Position numbers and translations under genes: made by a program. The notes below the pieces were generated by a model. It was not told the DNA's origin. It saw only the letters and a program-made list of their open reading frames with translations, and searched no databases. DNA of 58,834 bases from Mesostigma viride (taxonomy: Eukaryota; Streptophyta; Mesostigmatophyceae; Mesostigmatales; Mesostigmataceae): contig RPFO01000115.1 in assembly GCA_009746045.1 (NCBI GenBank), forward strand, positions 1,599,234-1,658,067. The letters run 5' to 3'. Shown piece after piece: positions 1-10,806 of the stretch (the first letter of the stretch is position 1; each line of letters begins with the position of its first letter).

Positions 1-2769
1 CGGTGGGCGACCAGCTCGATCCAGTGTGAGCCAGTACGGCAATACGGCAATACGGCAAAACCTCGGCGTATTGCGTATTGCCGTATTATACGCGTATTAT
101 ACGCGTATTATACGCCCCCCAAAAAAAAGTGGTTTTTTGACCGGAAAAGTGGATTTTCAATTAGGATAAAATATTCTAAGGTGTTTATCCCATGGGCGTG
201 CCTCTCAAAAACTCTAGCTAATGTCTCAATCTTGATGAAAAACAATACAATGCACGTAGAGGTCGCCGGTAGCCGTTTGACACTCACTTGGTTGTCTCAT
301 CAATTGCATGAAGTGTAATTAATTAATTAATTAGTTAATTATCACGTGACTGCGTCACGTGGGTGCCAATACAAAGTAGAGGAACCTTCAACCCCTGTAC
401 ACAATGAGAGGGAGGGAGGGCGCCCTAGCTTCTCTCACTGCCACCGCCCACCAGTCGGTGGGCAGGCCACATCGAGCGCTCTATCCACATCACGGGGCCG
501 GGGCGCATCACTGTGGGACAACCATTATTAACGATACCAGAGGTAGGCTGAAGCATAGCTGATGCTGTACAAGAAAGGTGAAGTGGGCTCAACGGGCGTC
601 TGCTAAGGCATAAGCAAATGGCCACGCTGAGCCATGGCTGGGCTAATGTGATTGCGTTCATGCCACTCTAAACCGTTGGGGCTACTCTAAGCCGTTGGGG
701 CTAGATCAGTATACTATGCTCGAGAAATACATGGCAAGTCATGCTATAATGTAAAAGCTATGTCGATTGCCCTCTTCTAGACAGCTGGCTAGAATCTATT
801 CTGGGGGAGCCCTAGGGGGTGTCGACAGTTTGTTGTTTACATAAAGGTCATGAAGTGTGATACTCATCCACTGCATGGTATATAGATTGCTAATTGAACT
901 AATTCCTTATTACAACCATGAACTTATTGATAGGTATACGATTCGACCCAAAACCTTGATACAGTATGCAATAAAACGTGAACAGGATAGCACATACCAG
1001 ATCAAAACCGCAGATTAATTACCTTCCTTGCTGGAGCTAGCCGGATGCCCACCTCATCGATGTAGCTGCGAGCCGCTTTCCTGGCCGTCGTCGCCAATAA
1101 GACATGTCAGCAATATATTTTACACATCTATCCGCGTACAAACGTATCGACTTATTTCCCGCCTAGTAACAGTTAGCACATGCACGGCGACCGACCTGGT
1201 CGCTGATCAAACGAGGTTGCTGCACCGAGCATAGGGTCGAGACATATCTGCGCACACCCAGGCGTTGCCTGCCAATGATATACGCTGTTTAGGACCTATG
1301 GATCATGCCTGCAAAATTGCAGTTCAAAATGTCAAGCCATGCTCCCATACCAGTCAGATTTCTGCACCTCCATGGCCGCGGAGGTCAACTATCATATTTA
1401 TGCAAGTCGGTCTCGTTTTGCCATCGTTTACCCACGCCGTCAACTGGCAGAGATGACAAGCGGGACCAACCGTAGGCCCGTACTCCCCAAGTACGGTTCA
1501 GGCTGCGTACCTGCCTAGGTCAGCAACGCCAAAACTAGCTCTGGCGCCAAATTCCGGAGCCGGGCGCCGTATAATACGCGAAAAATACGTATTATGCGCC
1601 GTATTTGCGTTGAGAACGCAATACGGCGTATTTCTAGTACGTTAGTACGCCAAACCTCGCCGTATTGTATAATACGGCGTATTTACCGTATTATACGGCG
1701 TATTGGCGTACGCTGGCTCGATCTCACCAGTAAGGCCCATGCGATCAAGGATTTCTCTCTCAAAAGCACGCGCAAGCTTCTCGGAATTCTCACCTTCCTC
1801 CATCTTGAGATTCTTGACAATGACGTTGAGGCTGCGCTTGGCAAGCTCGGCCTCCTCGCGGAGGTCAAGCGTCTGCCGCTGGAGCTGGGCTGCGACGGCG
1901 GATGTGGTGGAGGTGGTGTGCTGCTTAAGCATGTCCGCCCAGGTCGTGATGGGAGGAGCATCGCCGGCCAGGCCAGCAGGGGCTGGCTTGGCGGCAATGT
2001 CCTTCACCACCTGGGCGGTGAGGCCTGCGGTGTTCTGCAAGACCTCGATAGCGATGGCATTGTCCTTAAGACGCTGGTCGATGTCGCGGAGCTGGGCGGT
2101 GATGGCGTCGGAGGAGGGGGTGGTGGCGGTGGAGGAGGCGAGGAGGGTGGAGGTGGCGGTGGAGATGGTGGGGAGCTCAGCAGCCAGCGTGCCGCCCATT
2201 GCCGCCACATCTGTGGCAAGGGGGGTCACGTGCTGCTCGAAAGCTTCCTTAAGGAGGGCGCGGATGGAGGATTCGGTCAAGGTGGTGGTGATGGGCTTGG
2301 GGGGCCAGAGCTCCCCGATGGAGCGTCCAAGGAGGGAGAAGAGGGCGTATATCTGCAGCCGGGGGCGGGGGGCGGTGAAGATGTACTCGTATGGGCGATG
2401 CTGCTGCTGAGCATTGATGAGACGACCCTGATGGAAGAGCTGCTTGCACAGTTCAATAAGCGAGGCGGTGGATCCCCAGAACACGTAGTTCACGATGCGG
2501 TCTGCAGTGAGCTTGTCGAAAAAGCCAGGTTGGCTGGCGTCAAATTCGTCAAAAATCGGCTCGGCAGGGGCAGGGCGACTGCGCTTGGGTTCAGGCGACG
2601 CTGCTGGCGAGGCAAGCCCGAGAGGGGGCTGGGCGACCACTAGAGCTTGGCTAGTGGCGCCGCTGCCTTCTGGGCCGGTGGGCGAAGCTGCAGCCGGAGC
2701 TGCAGACGTATTTTCATTGCCGAGCGCAGCCGCTAGGCTGCGTTGCGTTGTTGTGCGTTTGCTCGTCAT
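1..2769 (-). pseudogene. O1 copy A: ORF1-like protein gene interrupted by the hAT-like element
   Basis: Minus-strand reading frame starting at the ATG at 2769. It is open for about 350 codons to the transposon junction at 1715 and continues at 21-1 beyond the window edge. Residues 1-70 are Ala/Pro/Ser-rich with a basic PEPKRSRP segment. A helical region follows, then a likely coiled coil (about 195-300) and the start of a conserved basic domain (VIVKNLKMEEGENSEKLARA). Order and motifs match the intact O1 protein at 38321-39709, and resemble LINE ORF1 proteins (coiled coil plus RNA-binding domain). The last 20 or so codons of the apparent ORF are transposon read-through, not protein. No RT is encoded nearby. 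It was probably a nucleic-acid-binding retroelement protein, now broken. Confidence 0.7.
22..1715. mobile_element. hAT-like non-autonomous DNA transposon
   Basis: The 8-bp direct repeat GCTCGATC lies at 14-21 and 1716-1723. The element between starts CAGTGTGAGCC and ends GGCGTACGCTG, whose reverse complement is CAGCGTACGCC. Both ends fit the hAT terminal pattern (CAGNG), and 8-bp duplications are typical of hAT transposons. Both subterminal regions (about 35-115 and 1565-1710) are crowded with palindromic CGTATTATACG-type motifs, plausible transposase-binding arrays. The interior has only short ORFs and no recognisable transposase, so it would have to be mobilised in trans. It interrupts the O1 ORF1 copy A: the reading frame resumes at 1-21 with the expected family sequence. 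Seen: duplication, inverted ends, interrupted ORF. Inferred: superfamily. Confidence 0.75.
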
Positions 2770-2895
2770 AATAGCAGTTCGCGTAATAGCTGCAGGCTGG
2801 TCACAATACTGCGTTACAGCTGTAACCGTTTATAGTAGCAGATGCGCCTAGAAAAGATGCATCGGTTGCAAGTGATCTGACGGAATTTGGGGCTC
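2770..2895 (-). promoter_or_regulatory. O1 5' leader with TATA-like box (copy A)
   Basis: Upstream of the ATG at 2769 the minus strand carries TATAAACGGTTAC (2825-2837), a TTCTAGGCGCATC motif and a GATCACTTGC segment. The same motifs in the same order lie upstream of the intact O1 ORF (39715-39819), although the coding regions have diverged strongly. This suggests an internal promoter at the 5' end of the element, as LINE-type elements require. Function is inferred from conservation only. Confidence 0.5.
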
Positions 2896-2929
2896 AGACG
2901 CTAAAGTTCTGAGCTCCGCCGTCAGCCAT

Positions 2930-3115
2930 GGCTTTGGGAGAATATGTAGCACATATCCCATCTAGAAGGGGCATATATGGCTTTTAATACATTCTAAGCT
3001 ACTTCCTGCAAGGGTGGGAATGTAAACGACACTTGCTCTAGGTGCCCCAGGGCACCTGCAGCCCCATGATCTATCAAGCTATGCCCAGCAAAGGGGGAGC
3101 CTGTCATGCATGGGG
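2930..3115 (-). repeat. O1-type 3' end fragment, reverse orientation
   Basis: The reverse complement matches the O1 3' untranslated region seen at 4575-4735, 36530-36710 and 39940-40140: the GGTGCAGGTGCCCTGG segment, CATTCCCACCCTTGCAGGAA, then the ATATGCCCCTTCT segment and a CTCC...GG hairpin remnant. It is non-coding. Confidence 0.6.
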
Positions 3116-3119
3116 GGGG

Positions 3120-3420
3120 AAATCAGCATTAAATTAAATTAAATTATAACATGCCTCCGTTGGGAGATCATGTAGCACATATTCCTTGATGGGTGGTGGA
3201 GTGGAGAGAGCCGCGTAATCGGACTAACCTAACGCTAATCTAGCTAGTCTAGAAAAATCCTAACTACCCTACTCATCAAAACGCCTCCTCCTCTTGGGGG
3301 GAGGTGGCTTGCCCACAGGGTCGGGCGTGTGAGCCTTGACAATCTTCTGCCACCGGCCGCGTCTTGTTCTGCATGGCAGTCCAAAGAAGCTAGGGAGAGA
3401 GAGTGGATGCGCTATTCAAA
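3120..3420 (-). repeat. Second retroelement family (F2) 3' end with (TTTAA)n tail
   Basis: On the minus strand this region reads through a short open frame ending in a basic tail (KRRRRFDE, stop), a CTCCCAACGGAG hairpin and an AATTTAATTTAATTT tail. Related 3' ends lie at 35566-35930 (minus), 11727-11870 (plus) and 48810-49120 (plus). Repeated 3' ends with simple tails suggest 5'-truncated non-LTR retroelements. The encoded protein is not recognised. Confidence 0.5.
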
Positions 3421-3424
3421 CTGG

Positions 3425-4760
3425 GCTGCATGGGACCAGTAGTTCATCCAGCAACATCTGGACATAGTTCGTGGAGGCCCCCTTAAGGAGGCCCTCGAGC
3501 AGCACGTGGCCCCCATTGCTGCAGATGTGGCCGGGCCGTGGGCAGCACGCTGGCTGCCGAGCTTCCCCTCCTCTCCACCGCCACCTCCACCCTCCTCGCC
3601 TCCTCCACCGCCACCACCTCCACCTCCGACGCCATCACCGCCCGGCCAGCTCCGCGACATCGACCAGCGCCTCAAGGATAATGCAATCGCTATCGAGGTC
3701 CTGCAGAACACCGCCGGCCTCACCGCCCAGGCAGTGAAGGACATCAGTTGCCGCCAAGCCAGCCCCTGCTGGCAGGCCTGGCCGGCGATGCTCCTCCATC
3801 ACGACCTGAGCGGACATGCTTACTGAGCAACATACCACCTCCAATACCTCCGCCGTCGCAGCCCATGCAGCTCCAACGGCAGACGCTTCGACATGGAGGA
3901 AGGTGAGAATTCCGAGAAGCTTGCACGTGCGTTTGAGAGCAAAATCCTTGCACGCATGGGCCTCCTTGGTGAGATTAAGCTGACCGCCCACCGCCTCCCC
4001 CGCGCGCGGGGTAAGGCCGGGGCGCCTCCGCTTCTTCTCATCTTTGAGAGCCCAGCGGACAAGATTTCGTTTCTCAGACGCCGCAAGCGGCTCGAGAACA
4101 TGCACTCCCTTCACCGTGGACGACGACTTGACCCTGGCGCAGCAACAACGGCGACGGGAGCTATGGCCGACCTACCTCCAGCTCCGGCAGACCAAGGCGG
4201 GTGTACTGGAAGGGGGCGGCCATCTACGTCGGCCACAAGCCCTGGCACGCGACCCCCTCGACCACCGCGGCCCCAGCGACCCCAGAAGCCCCAGCCTAGG
4301 GGAATACAGCAGCAGTATAGTGTAGAATAGTTAGACAGTGGCCTTGTACATGCCCGCCTACTACAGGCACTATACCAGCTTAGGCCTAGCCTTTTTAGTC
4401 ATGTATGTACATGTGTGCCTATGATGTGCCACACCCCAGATGATGCCTAGCTAGCTTTATTTAATTATGCAGTGCCCATGCAGGGAGTCACTCTCTGCTG
4501 AGAAGCCATGCCCTAGTAGCTCTTGTATAGCCATGATGATCTTCACCCACATGGCATGCTCCCCCTTAGCTGGGCATGCATATAGCGTGATAGACCATGA
4601 GGGTGCAGGTGCCCTGGTGCACCTAGTGCAAGTGTTGTCTACATTCCCACCCTTGCAGGAAGTAGCTTAGAATGTAATATAGGCCATATGCCCCCTCTCT
4701 GGGCTATGTGCACTACATATACTCCCAACGGAGTTATGTTCCTAATTAATTAATTAATTA
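3425..4760 (+). pseudogene. O1 copy B: decayed ORF1-like gene plus 3' UTR
   Basis: 3470-3890 matches the coiled-coil part of copy A in changing frames (for example LRDIDQRLKDNAIAIEVLQ at 3650-3710). 3893-4115 keeps the conserved domain in one frame (MEEGENSEKLARAFESKIL, then LIFESPADKISFLRRRKRLE), followed by a frame break before the DDDLTLAQQQRRRELWP motif at about 4120-4160. A long 3' UTR ends in ACTCCCAACGGAGT and a TTAATTAATTAA tail at about 4720-4760. It is non-functional. Its upstream boundary abuts the F2 3' end at 3420. Confidence 0.65.
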
Positions 4761-4764
4761 TTAA

Positions 4765-5425
4765 TAGTTCGTGGCATGTTTCCCTACCCTTTTGGGAATG
4801 CCCTTGGGGCCAGGCCAGGTCAGAATGTGCCGCCGTGGCTGGCCAAGCTGCGGGGGGGCTGCCAGACCAAGCTAGGGCGGTGTCTCGAGACCTGGCTGGT
4901 GCGAGCAAGGTGTCCTACAAATGCTATCCAACGCTGTCTAATCTCGTCCGAAATACGAGGCATGCCCTGATACAAAAATCAGCATAGCTATACAAAAGCT
5001 ATCAAGCACCTCGACCGGCAGCCGGCATATGCAGGTGAGACCCCGACGAGCCTCCTCACGGCATTTAAGCGCGACATTCTTGCCCCCATGCAACTCACTG
5101 GTGAGCTGCAGATGTACGTCAGCTGCATGTCCGCCTTTTCCCCGCGCGCGGCGTAATTGGCTGGCCCGGCACCTGTGCTCCTCACCTTTAAGTACATGGC
5201 GGACAAGCTGCATGGCGTTCCTTACATGCCGCAAGAAGCTCTCGGAGACTCGCTTCACGCTGGACGACGACTAGACCCTGGCCCAGCAACAGCGGCGACG
5301 CGAGCTATGGCGCCGACCTACCTTCAGCTCCGGCCGGCATGGCGCAGGGGGGAAGCCGGTATACTGGAGGGGGGCGGTCATCCAGCGACGTTGACACTGA
5401 CCATGCTATGCCTATCACATCAATC
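4765..5425 (+). pseudogene. O1-related fragment E
   Basis: 4765-4965 is homologous to 48155-48360; both can be read as PPWLAK...VRARCPTNA. 5015-5400 is an O1 ORF1 3' part: FTLDDD, a stop, then AQQQRRRELW, and TGGAGGGGGGCGG. Several frame breaks and an in-frame stop show decay. Near 5333 it carries a GGCCGG where copies B and C have GG (see findings). Confidence 0.55.
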
Positions 5426-6428
5426 CGGCGCAGCGCCGGGGCGTTCCGCGGTAATTCCCGCGCGAAAGTTGACGAAATTCGGTGCGCGCGTGCAATGTTG
5501 ACTGAAATTCGGTGTGCAAGGCTATGGTAGCTGAAAATTTATTGCTCACGGAATACGAAGCCATTGTGTACCGGATTTCGCTTGTTCGAACGGCATTGTC
5601 ATAGGGAAAAATAATATTCACAAAAAAACTCGCGAAACGCTGCTGTATTGGGTGTGAACGAGGACAAGCACGCAGTTGGCGCAGTTTTTGCTCGCCGTCC
5701 GACCAGACCCGTGCATCTTTAAGGTAAGGTCTCGTTGCCCAAACCACTTGACGGTGGAAGCGAACACGTTCTACCAGTTCCTTACATCATTTTAAAGAAT
5801 TAACCCAGCGTAGGATTTCCCTTAATTTTGCGTTTCCGATTTTTACGCCCCTTCCGCGAAAAAGTGAGAATTATAGGAGCGCTGACAGGGGCAACACTGC
5901 ATGTCGTGCTTTTAATCGCTTTTTCGTCTTTTCTTGCAGCTATATGACTTCGCTCGGCCGGAGCAACCTTCTGCGCTGTGTTTCCTGTGGGCGGGGCTTG
6001 CTGGCCCCGTCCGGAGTGTGCTCGGGGTGCGGGAAAAACCACAGCTACTGGTTTATAACGTCGACAACCCCCCATTTTCTGGTCATTAACCGGCGTATTC
6101 TTGTCAGGTTTAAGCTTCCGGCGACGGGCGAAAAGAGCTCTTACCATGACGGCATGCTCTGGGGAGGCGTTCCGAGAAGGACTGGGGCGGGCAGGCAAAT
6201 TTACACGCGACAGTGCCCGCACGTCGCCTGCGCACCCCGGCGTACAAGGCAAAGCGCAGTGTTTCCCTCCTGGACGGCCCATCGCTGCCTTTGCCGGGCG
6301 GCATGTTGGGGAGGCGGCTCCTTCTTCCTTTCTTACCGCCCGTTTCATAGTTCATACCCCGTGAGTTTCCCAACGGAGGCGTGTTAATGATGAGCGGCTG
6401 CATGCATGAATGAACGGGTGTATGAATG
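5426..6428 (+). other. Unassigned region with a short Cys-rich ORF (5944-6387)
   Basis: Mostly unassigned. An open frame of 147 codons at 5944-6387 contains CVSCGRGLLAPSGVCSGCG, a pair of CxxC motifs that could form a zinc ribbon, and it is preceded by TTTTCTTGCAG at 5930-5940, a possible 3' splice site. No other support (no conserved paralogue in the window, unusual continuation). I treat coding status as doubtful. Confidence 0.2.
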
Positions 6429-7598
6429 AGGGAGGGGGAGGGAGGGAGGAGGGAGGGAGGGAGGGAGGAGAGGGAGGGAGGGGGAGGGAGGGAGGGAGGG
6501 GAGGGAGGGAGGGAGGGAGGAGGGAGGGAGGGAGGGAGGGAGGGAGGAGGGAGGGAGGGGAGGGAGGGAGGGAGGGAGGGAGGAGGGAGGGAGAGGAGGG
6601 AGGGAGGGAGGGAGGGAGGGAGGGAGGAGGGAGGGAGGGAGAGGAGGGAGGGAGGGAGGGAGGGAGGGAGGGAGGGAGGAGGGAGGGAGGGAGGGAGGAG
6701 GGAGGGAGGGAGGGAGGGAGGGGGAGGGAGGAGGAGGGAGGGGAGGGAGGGAGGAGGGAGGAGGGAGGAGAGGGAGGGAGGGAGGGAGGGAGGGAGGGAG
6801 GGAGGGAGGAGGGAGGGAGGGAGGGAGGGAGGGAGGGAGGGAGGGAGGGAGGGAGAGGGAGGGAGGGAGGGAGGGAGGGAGGGAGGGAGGAGGGAGGGAG
6901 GGAGGGAGGAGGGAGGGAGGGAGGAGGGAGGGAGGGAGGGAGGGAGGAGGGAGGGAGGGAGGGAGGGAGGGAGGGAGGGAGGAGAGGGAGGGAGGGAGGA
7001 GGAGGGAGGGAGGGAGGGAGGGAGGGAGGGAGGGAGGGAGGGAGGAGGGAGGGAGGAGGAGGAGGGAGGGAGGGAGGAGGGAGGGAGGGGAGGGAGGGAG
7101 GGAGGGAGGGAGGGAGGGAGGAGGGAGGGAGGGAGGGAGGGAGGAGGGAGGGAGGAGGAGGGAGGGAGGGAGGAGGAGGGAGGGAGGAGGGAGGGAGGGA
7201 GGGAGGGAGGGAGGGAGAGGGAGGGAGGGAGGGAGGGAGGAGGGAGGGAGGGAGGGAGGGAGGGAGGAGGGAGGGAGGGAGGAGGAGGAGGGAGGAGGGA
7301 GGGAGGGAGGGAGGAGGGAGGGAGGAGGGAGGAGGGAGGAGGGAGGGAGGGAGGAGGGAGGGAGGGAGGGAGGGAGGGAGGGAGGGAGGGAGGGAGGGAG
7401 GGAGGGAGGAGGGAGGGAGGAGGGAGGGAGGGAGGGAGGGAGGGAGGGAGGGAGGAGGGAGGGAGGGAGGAGGGAGGGAGGGAGGGAGGAGGGAGGGAGG
7501 GAGGGAGGGAGGGAGGGAGGGAGGGAGGAGGAGGAGGGAGGGAGGGAGGGAGGGAGGGAGGGAGGGAGGGAGGGAGGGAGGGAGGGAGGGAGGGAGGG
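6429..7598 (+). repeat. 1.17-kb pure purine tract (GGGA/GGA)n
   Basis: As far as I can read it, every base on the plus strand is A or G, in an irregular alternation of GGGA tetramers with GGA or GA units. Open frames of several hundred codons on both strands (Gly/Arg/Glu or Pro/Ser/Leu only) are artefacts of the repeat. Such tracts can form triplex (H-DNA) or G-quadruplex structures. Confidence 0.95.
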
Positions 7599-7920
<322 letters not shown>

Positions 7921-8225
7921 TTCTCTGCTTAGGCGTTGGAGCACACGCATGCACTGGAGGAAGGGGGTGATGAAAACCCAGACCAACTGTCGCACCCACC
8001 CCTCCACCTTCACCAAGCGTAAGGCCAAGCGTGCCATGGGGGTAGGGTAGCGGACGCAAGTCACCAACGTCAGGGTGCTCACCAGGCTGGTGGATGAGAA
8101 GATGGGGGGCAGGCCCCTGTCAGATGCAGAGAAGAAGAAAAGGAAAAGGATGCAGCAGGGCCGTGAGAACGTGCCCCCGGGTGTGGCATTAGCCACTATA
8201 TAGCTAGCTAGCTGGCTAGAGGTGT
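7921..8225 (+). pseudogene. Short basic ORF remnant
   Basis: One frame reads [20 protein letters not shown], a stop at 8048, then [20 protein letters not shown] and a Lys/Arg-rich segment (DAEKKKRKRMQQG) to a stop at about 8202. Composition is protein-like and basic, but the internal stop and lack of a partner copy make this at best a remnant of a nucleic-acid-binding or transposon protein. Confidence 0.25.
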
Positions 8226-8391
8226 GTTATTAATGCATTGTACTATAGGCATGTGCCCCCAAGTATGCCTTCCTGCATTGTAAATATGATGCATAATGTA
8301 ATGATGTGTTGTTTGGAACCTTCTGTACACCAAGGTGGAATGATTGCCATGAAACCCTTGTAAGAACAATAGAAAGCTGCTTTTTCTGTGG

Positions 8392-9125
8392 TATTTATGC
8401 TAGCATCTGTCACCAATTTGTCATCCAACCAGCCTGAAGCTTTGTGGGCAGGCTGCATGGGATGTGTTTCGAACATGTGCCAAGTTCTAGCTCCAACTGA
8501 GTCCACTTGGGTCTTATATATGTGCAAACCTATGATGAAATACTTGGAAAACACTGAAAAACTGCATTTTGGGGTATTTATGCTAGCATTTGTCACCAAT
8601 TTGTCATCCAACCAGCCTGAAACTTTGTGGGCATGCTGCATGGGATGTGTTTAGAACATGTGCAAAGTTCCAGGCCCAACTGAGTTCATTTGGTGTCATT
8701 ATGTATGCATATGTGTGATAAAACCCTTAAAAAACCATGAAAAACTGCATTTTTTGGGTATTTATGCTAGCATTTGTCACCAATTTGTCATCCAACCAGC
8801 CTGAAACTTTGTGGGCATGCTGCATGGGATGTGTTTAGAACATGTGCAAAGTTCCAGGCCCAACTGAGTTCATTTGGTGTCATTATGTATGCATATGTGT
8901 GATAAAACCCTTAAAAAACCATGAAAAACTGCATTTTTTGGGTATTTATGCTAGCATTTGTCACCAATTTGTCATCCAACCAGCCTGAAACTTTGTGGGC
9001 ATGCTGCATGGGATGTGTTTAGAACATGTGCAAAGTTCCAGGCCCAACTGAGTTCATTTGATGTCATTATATATGCATACATGCCAGAAAGTGCTGAAAA
9101 TACGGTATTTTTTGCTAGCAAATGT
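8392..9125 (+). repeat. 184-bp tandem satellite, about four units
   Basis: The landmark TATTTATGCTAGCATTTGTC recurs at about 8392, 8575, 8759 and 8943 (spacing 183, 184, 184), with a decayed unit near 9106. The two central units are almost identical. No coding potential is shared between units. Confidence 0.9.
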
Positions 9126-9295
9126 CACCATGTTACCATGGTGCCGACTCCCAAAAAATTTTTTGACCACATGGCATCATAAGATATCTGATTAGGTACC
9201 TTGGTGCCAAATTTGAGGCCAAACTGACTATTAGCCTATCTTGAAATAATTACCAGGGCACAAAAACGCGTTTTTGGATTGATGTGATCTATGCA
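9126..9295. other. Unassigned spacer
   Basis: Non-repetitive AT-rich sequence following the satellite. No gene or element recognised. Confidence 0.5.
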
Positions 9296-9870
9296 GTTAC
9301 TCTCTCAGTGCTGAGATGCCATGTGTACACCAGCTATAGCCTAGCCACATACCAGTACTTACACCCCATATGTCATGCAGGCCTTCTAGGCCCTCTCCTC
9401 AAGCCGCCCTGGCGGGTGCCTGTGCTTCGGATCGAGGCATGAACCATCATGGCGGTGCAGGTGCACCTTGTGCACCCAGAGCAGGTGATGATAGTTGTAC
9501 ATCGAGGTCCACCTGCAGGTTGTCGCCCTGATTGTATTACAAACCCATAGATGCCCCTTTCTCAGGGCTATGTGTTATACATATGCTCCCAACGGAGCTA
9601 TGATTTTAATTAATTAATTAAATTAATTATACAAAAGCTAGGTGTGGCCTCTCAGCAGAGAGCCTGCATGGGCACAGCTGAACTAAATATGTAAAGCTAG
9701 GCAGCATCTGGGGTGTGGCCGACATCATAGGCACACATGTACATGGTAAAATAATGCTCGTGAGTCAGCTGGTATAGCCTTAGCTTAGCCCTAGCTTGTA
9801 CAACCAGCCATTAATTAGACTCGTGCTCCCGTTGGGGAGTCACGGAGCATTATTAACCCCAATGGATGGA
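9296..9870. repeat. O1 3'-end fragments in opposite orientations
   Basis: 9300-9645 (plus) matches the O1 3' UTR and ends GCTCCCAACGGAGC plus a TTAATTAATTAA-type tail. 9650-9815 is the reverse complement of the 3' UTR segment at about 4340-4500. 9822-9860 carries the second O1-type terminal hairpin (GTGCTCC...GGAGCA). Tail-to-tail fragments, non-coding. Confidence 0.55.
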
Positions 9871-9989
9871 TGGATGGGTGCAAACAGTCCTACCGGTCTA
9901 ATCTATCTACATCAGCGACCTACAACATCTATCTAACAGCATCACTAAGTACAATTAACATCTATCTAACTAAGCAGCATCACGCTGCC

Positions 9990-10250
9990 CTAGGGGAGCT
10001 GTCTGGCGTGCCTCCCGCGGGTTTGCACATGCACGCGGGCGCTTCCCCACATGGGGGGGGGCTCGTTGTCCTCTATGACCTGGGCCCACTTGGCCTTGTC
10101 CATCCTCTATGACCTGGGCCCACTTGTCCATCATCTTCTTCCAAATCACGGAGAGGCCTAGGCCCCCCATGTCCGTCCTCTACGAGCTGTTCTTTGAACT
10201 AGGTGCGCGGGCCTTGCGGCGTCTAACATCACGGGGCCCGGCCCACGTCA
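9990..10250 (-). pseudogene. Basic ORF fragment with internal duplication
   Basis: The minus strand reads GLGLSVIWKKMMDKWAQVIE followed by a Gly/Pro/Arg-rich stretch. A segment containing CTCTATGACCTGGGCCCACT is tandemly duplicated (about 10072-10130). It resembles DNA-binding tails of transposon proteins but cannot be assigned. Confidence 0.25.
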
Positions 10251-10339
10251 GGAGGTGCCGGCAGGCTGAGCTGGTCGCAACGTCCTGCGGGGGGGCCACT
10301 GTTAGCGCTAGCTACCACGGTCCTTAATTTAGGACTTTG

Positions 10340-10520
10340 TCCTAAATTTAGGACCAATTCACTATAACCGCGAGGTACTGGGGGGGGGGGGGTCACTATA
10401 TGGACCGTACCCCATGTGGACCGTACCCGGCATGATGTACCCGACCCGTGGTACCGGCACATGGTACCCGGATTCCGTACCCGGGTACCGGATATAATGG
10501 CGGGAAAGTAGGTACCTCGA
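10340..10520. repeat. GTACC-rich low-complexity segment
   Basis: Contains a TTTAGGAC/GTCCTAAAT inverted pair, a run of about 12 G and then repeated GGACCGTACCC/GGTACCGG motifs, many of them palindromic. Confidence 0.6.
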
Positions 10521-10699
10521 CCAAAAATATAACCGATTTTGGAGCGAAAAAGTGGGTGCGGGAATGATCTGAGGTGGATATGGCGACCTGACAATCGTGG
10601 CCGGCGTTTTCACGTGCGTTTATCATTTCGGGCGCCCATGCAGTAGCAAAAACGAAAGGTTGTTAGTTATGCTTAAAGGCTGTGAAATTTTCGTGCGCA

Positions 10700-10806
10700 A
10701 GTTTTTATGTGTAGCGCTGTATAGCACTGTGCTGTCAGCGGCACAACACAAATGGGTCGACCCATTTGTGTTGTGCCGCTGTGCTACAGCGCTACACATA
10801 AAAACT
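10700..10806. repeat. Long palindrome with a perfect 44-bp core
   Basis: 10737-10780 is a perfect palindrome centred on GTCGAC (arms AGCGGCACAACACAAATGGG / CCCATTTGTGTTGTGCCGCT). Outer arms AGTTTTTATGTGTAGCGCTG and CAGCGCTACACATAAAAACT extend the pairing to about 10700-10806, with one asymmetric bulge on the left. No terminal duplication was found. Confidence 0.9.
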
